Shown here: positions 61,040 through 64,000 of the stretch, one piece after another | Position numbering within the stretch: the stretch's first letter is position 1 | Layout of the letters: each line of letters begins with the position of its first letter | Source: Ruminococcus sp. | Lineage (GTDB): Bacteria; Bacillota; Clostridia; Lachnospirales; Lachnospiraceae | Direction: 5' to 3' | NCBI GenBank assembly: GCA_013911065.1 | Contig: JACERV010000014.1 | Span: 1-64,000 of the forward strand | Length of the DNA: 64,000 nucleotides | Program-made: the position numbers and the translations under genes | The notes under the pieces: generated by a model | Told to the model about the DNA's origin: nothing | The model's input: only the letters and a program-made list of their open reading frames with translations | Database searches by the model: none

Positions 61040-63343
61040 ATGGCAGGCACTCCGGAATATGAATTACTCAATAAAAACTTGGAAATTGTAGATGGACATG
61101 CGGTGAAAGCGCCAGAAGATTATCAAGACCCTGAACAGTTATATCAGTCTTTGATAGCCCGAATTAAAAGGTATCATCCGTCCGCGGATACGACTATGAT
61201 AGAGAAAGCATATTTTATAGGAAAGAATGCACATAAGAACCAGGCACGTAAATCAGGAGAACCTTATATTATTCATCCTCTGTGGGTGGGGATTATCCTG
61301 GCGGATCTGGAGATGGATAAGGAGACGATTGTAGCAGGAATGCTCCACGATGCAGTGGAGGATACCGATATGACACTGGAGGAAGTGACCCGGGAATTTA
61401 GTGCGGAGGTTGCGCTTCTGGTAGACGGTGTCACAAAATTGGGACAGTTGTCTTATTCTCAGGATAAATTGGAAGTGCAGGCAGAGAATCTAAGGAAGAT
61501 GTTTTTGGCGATGGCAAAGGATATCCGTGTCATCATCATCAAACTGGCAGACCGTCTGCACAATATGAGAACGCTGGAGTTTATGACTCCTGCAAAGCAA
61601 AAGGAAAAAGCCAGGGAAACCATGGACATTTATGCTCCTATTGCGCACCGGCTTGGTATTTCTAAGATTAAGACAGAGCTGGACGACTTATCTCTGAAAT
61701 ATTACCAGCCTGAGGTTTATAATAATCTTGTAAGAGATTTAAATGAGCGCAAGACAGAGCGGGAGGATTTTGTACAGCAGATTGTGGCGGAAGTTTCTGC
61801 CCATATGAAAAATTCCAGTATCGAGACTAAGGTCTACGGACGTGTGAAGCACTTTTTTAGTATCTACAAAAAGATGGTTAACCAAAATAAGACGATTGAC
61901 CAGGTTTATGATTTGTTTGCAGTGCGGATTATCGTAAGTTCTGTCAAGGACTGCTATGCGGCTCTTGGGGTGATTCACGAGATGTATACCCCTATACCCG
62001 GGCGATTTAAGGATTATATTGCAATGCCAAAGGCAAACATGTACCAGTCTCTCCACACAACACTGATGGGCCCTTCCGGACAGCCTTTTGAGATACAGAT
62101 TCGTACGGAAGAAATGCATAAGACAGCCGAATACGGTATTGCTGCCCATTGGAAATATAAGGAGGGCGGTGCCGGCAAGAGCGTAGAAGCCCAGGAAGAA
62201 GAGAAGTTAAGCTGGCTGCGCCAGATTCTGGAATGGCAGAGAGACATGTCGGATAACCGGGAATTTTTAAGCCTTCTAAAAGGTGACCTGGACTTGTTTG
62301 TGGAAGACGTATACTGTTTCACGCCTGACGGAGATGTAAAAAGTCTGCCCAATGGTTCCACACCTGTTGATTTTGCCTATATTATCCACAGTGCGGTAGG
62401 AAATAAAATGGTAGGTGCCAGAGTTAACGGAAGACTGGTAAATATAGATTATAAGATTCAGAATGGTGACAGAATTGAGATTCTCACTTCTCAGAACTCC
62501 AGAGGCCCAAGCCGGGACTGGCTGAATATTGTAAAGAGTACTCAGGCAAAAAATAAGATCAATCAATGGTTTAAGAGAGAGTTTAAGGAAGATAACATCA
62601 TTCGTGGAAAAGAGCTGATTGCCTCCTACTGTAAGGCAAAGGCCATCAATCTGCCGGATGTCATGAAACCGAAATATCAGCAGATTGTACAGCAGAAATA
62701 TGGATTCCGTAATTGGGATGCAGTGCTTGCGGCGCTGGGACATGGTGGAGTGAAGGAAGGACAGATTGTAAACCGGCTTGTGGAAGAATATGAAAAAGAA
62801 CACAAGAAGGAAATCACCGATGAAACGATTCTGGAAAGAATATCTGAAGCCAATCATCAAAAGGTACACATTGCGAAATCTAAAAGCGGAATTGTAGTGA
62901 AGGGCATTGATGATATTGCAGTGCGTTTCTCCAAATGCTGCAACCCGGTTCCGGGGGATGAGATCGTAGGATTTGTGACCCGGGGACGGGGAATGTCCAT
63001 TCACAGAACGGATTGTGTCAACATACTGCATTTGTCAGGTCCGGAGAGGGAACGTCTCCTTGATGCAGAGTGGGAAGGAACAGCAGCAGAAGAAAATGGA
63101 GGCCAGTACCTGGCAGAGCTGAAGGTGTTTGCCCATGACAAGCAGGGGCTTTTGCTGGAGCTGACCAGAGTATTTACAGAGTCTAAGATTGATGTAAAGT
63201 CTATGAATATACGGACAAGTAAAAAGGGAACTGCTACGCTGGACCTGGGATTTATCGTGCATGGCAGGCAAGAGCTGAACAGAATCATTGAGAAGCTCCG
63301 TCAGGTAGAGGGTGTAATAGATATTGAAAGAACGGCAGGTTAA
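61040..63343 (+). CDS. rel: Bifunctional (p)ppGpp synthetase/hydrolase Rel
   Basis: 767 residues. HD hydrolase domain (about 50-200: AGMLHDAVEDTDMT, LADRLHNMRTLEFM), synthetase domain (about 240-360: FKDYIAMPKANMYQSLHTTL), TGS (about 415-475: VYCFTPDGDVKSLPNGSTPV), a zinc-finger-like CCNPVPGD segment and a C-terminal ACT domain. It makes and destroys the stringent-response alarmone. The start ATG 61040 follows GGGGGG. The MBL gene begins 7 bases after its stop. Confidence 0.97.
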   Translation: MAGTPEYELLNKNLEIVDGHAVKAPEDYQDPEQLYQSLIARIKRYHPSADTTMIEKAYFIGKNAHKNQARKSGEPYIIHPLWVGIILADLEMDKETIVAGMLHDAVEDTDMTLEEVTREFSAEVALLVDGVTKLGQLSYSQDKLEVQAENLRKMFLAMAKDIRVIIIKLADRLHNMRTLEFMTPAKQKEKARETMDIYAPIAHRLGISKIKTELDDLSLKYYQPEVYNNLVRDLNERKTEREDFVQQIVAEVSAHMKNSSIETKVYGRVKHFFSIYKKMVNQNKTIDQVYDLFAVRIIVSSVKDCYAALGVIHEMYTPIPGRFKDYIAMPKANMYQSLHTTLMGPSGQPFEIQIRTEEMHKTAEYGIAAHWKYKEGGAGKSVEAQEEEKLSWLRQILEWQRDMSDNREFLSLLKGDLDLFVEDVYCFTPDGDVKSLPNGSTPVDFAYIIHSAVGNKMVGARVNGRLVNIDYKIQNGDRIEILTSQNSRGPSRDWLNIVKSTQAKNKINQWFKREFKEDNIIRGKELIASYCKAKAINLPDVMKPKYQQIVQQKYGFRNWDAVLAALGHGGVKEGQIVNRLVEEYEKEHKKEITDETILERISEANHQKVHIAKSKSGIVVKGIDDIAVRFSKCCNPVPGDEIVGFVTRGRGMSIHRTDCVNILHLSGPERERLLDAEWEGTAAEENGGQYLAELKVFAHDKQGLLLELTRVFTESKIDVKSMNIRTSKKGTATLDLGFIVHGRQELNRIIEKLRQVEGVIDIERTAG

Positions 63344-63349
63344 GAAGAG

Positions 63350-63970
63350 ATGAAGATAGAAAGATTTGTAATCGGTATTATAAGCACAAACTGCTATCTT
63401 GTGCAAAATGAAGAGTCAAAAGAATGTTTCCTGGTGGACCCGGCATCATGTCCGTCGGAGCTGGCAGGGCATATCAAGACCAAAGGGCTGGAGTTAAAAG
63501 GAATCTTGCTCACACATGGGCATTTTGACCATATTATGGGAATTGATGGGTTTTTGAAGGAATTTTCTGTCCCCGTTTATGCTCATGAGGCGGAGAAAAC
63601 ACTGCTGGAGGATGCTTCTTTGAATGCTTCATCCACTTATGGCCCAGGGTATACATTTTCTGATGCCATATATCTGAAAGATGGACAGAAACTGACACTG
63701 GCAGGTATGGAAATTGAAGTGCTCCATACGCCGGGACATACTGCCGGAGGATGCTGTTATTATATTCCGTCAAAAGGAGTTCTGTTCAGCGGGGACACAT
63801 TGTTCCATGCTTCCATCGGCAGAACGGATTTTCCCACCGGGAGCAGCAGTCAGCTTATTCGTTCTATTCAGGACAAATTACTATGCCTGCCTGGAGAAAC
63901 AAAAGTTTATCCGGGGCATATGGATGAGACGTCAATTGCTTTTGAACAGACACACAATCCATTCCTTTAG
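63350..63970 (+). CDS. MBL-fold hydrolase (glyoxalase II-like)
   Basis: 206 residues of the metallo-beta-lactamase fold with THGHFDHIMG (Zn ligands), LHTPGHTAGGCCYY, LFSGDTLFHASIGRTDFP and VYPGHMDETSIAFE. This single-domain form is common in Firmicutes next to rel and is annotated as hydroxyacylglutathione hydrolase-like; true substrate unknown. Cotranscribed with rel. The last 30 bases of the window (63971-64000) contain a possible start (GTG 63990) of the next gene, too short to identify. Confidence 0.9.
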   Translation: MKIERFVIGIISTNCYLVQNEESKECFLVDPASCPSELAGHIKTKGLELKGILLTHGHFDHIMGIDGFLKEFSVPVYAHEAEKTLLEDASLNASSTYGPGYTFSDAIYLKDGQKLTLAGMEIEVLHTPGHTAGGCCYYIPSKGVLFSGDTLFHASIGRTDFPTGSSSQLIRSIQDKLLCLPGETKVYPGHMDETSIAFEQTHNPFL

Positions 63971-64000
63971 GCGAAAGGCAGGTTCCAGGGTGAATGATGA

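Noticed and set aside
62276-63031. Minus-strand open frame of 251 codons
   Set aside because: Shadow of the rel gene, whose synthetase, TGS and ACT regions are clear on the plus strand.
63990-64000. Start of a further gene (GTG 63990, perhaps hemZ by synteny)
   Set aside because: Only three codons are in the window, so it cannot be supported.

Overview
The window looks like a chromosomal segment of an anaerobic, spore-forming, Gram-positive gut-type Clostridia, most likely Lachnospiraceae (Blautia, Dorea or Ruminococcus gnavus-like). Reasons: strong AGGAGG ribosome binding sites, moderate GC, a SpoVT sporulation regulator, the six-cysteine SCIFF peptide with its radical SAM maturase, an oxygen-sensitive 4Fe-4S old-yellow-enzyme reductase, and many CUT1 sugar transporters. 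I cannot name the species. No rRNA, tRNA, CRISPR array, intact insertion sequence or prophage was seen.

Layout. 0.1-4.5 kb: an operon for a small acid (HpcH/HpaI-type aldolase, two D-2-hydroxyacid dehydrogenases, GntP permease), ending in a broken reading frame, a hairpin and the 3' end of a degraded group II intron. 4.9-8.0 kb: NCS2 purine permease plus adenine deaminase. 8.2-14.5 kb: a minus-strand operon (OYE-type flavin/FeS reductase, MFS exporter, SDR, second GntP-like permease) opposite a TetR regulator with a palindromic operator candidate between them. 14.6-15.5 kb: a GntR/FCD regulator pseudogene split by a 277-bp copy of the 3' end of a vanS-like gene. 15.5-21 kb: a GNAT gene and a vanG-type D-Ala-D-Ser glycopeptide-resistance cluster (vanR, vanS, vanG, vanXY, vanT). 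The vanT is racemase only, and vanXY has an apparent single-base deletion near its start.

21.1-29.2 kb: a LacI-regulated alpha-glucoside locus (lipoprotein, two permeases, aldo/keto reductase, Gfo/Idh/MocA dehydrogenase, GH13_18 sucrose-phosphorylase-like enzyme) with three matching operators. 29.2-32.2 kb: a MocR/PdxR regulator opposite an arylamine N-acetyltransferase and a flavin/PNPOx-fold protein. 32.3-42.8 kb: a GntR-linked glycan locus (GHL6/GH42-like enzyme, CUT1 transporter, a transsulfuration-family PLP enzyme, a 900-residue GH106-like enzyme). Neither sugar transporter has its own ATPase, so both probably borrow a shared MsmK-like ATPase. 43-47 kb: an Lrp/AsnC regulator opposite MFS, SDR-like and ACC-synthase-like aminotransferase genes; the SDR lacks the catalytic tyrosine.

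47-64 kb is more core-like: YitT protein, EAL phosphodiesterase, secreted ComEC-like hydrolase, enolase, AEC transporter, YqeY, Na/Pi symporter, SpoVT, TIGR04086 membrane protein, the SCIFF peptide and maturase, RecJ, Rel and an MBL hydrolase. A 23-nt palindromic motif recurs in two distant intergenic regions, each time ahead of a strong hairpin. A structured RNA candidate lies upstream of recJ. All domain calls are from reading the sequence; no database search was run.
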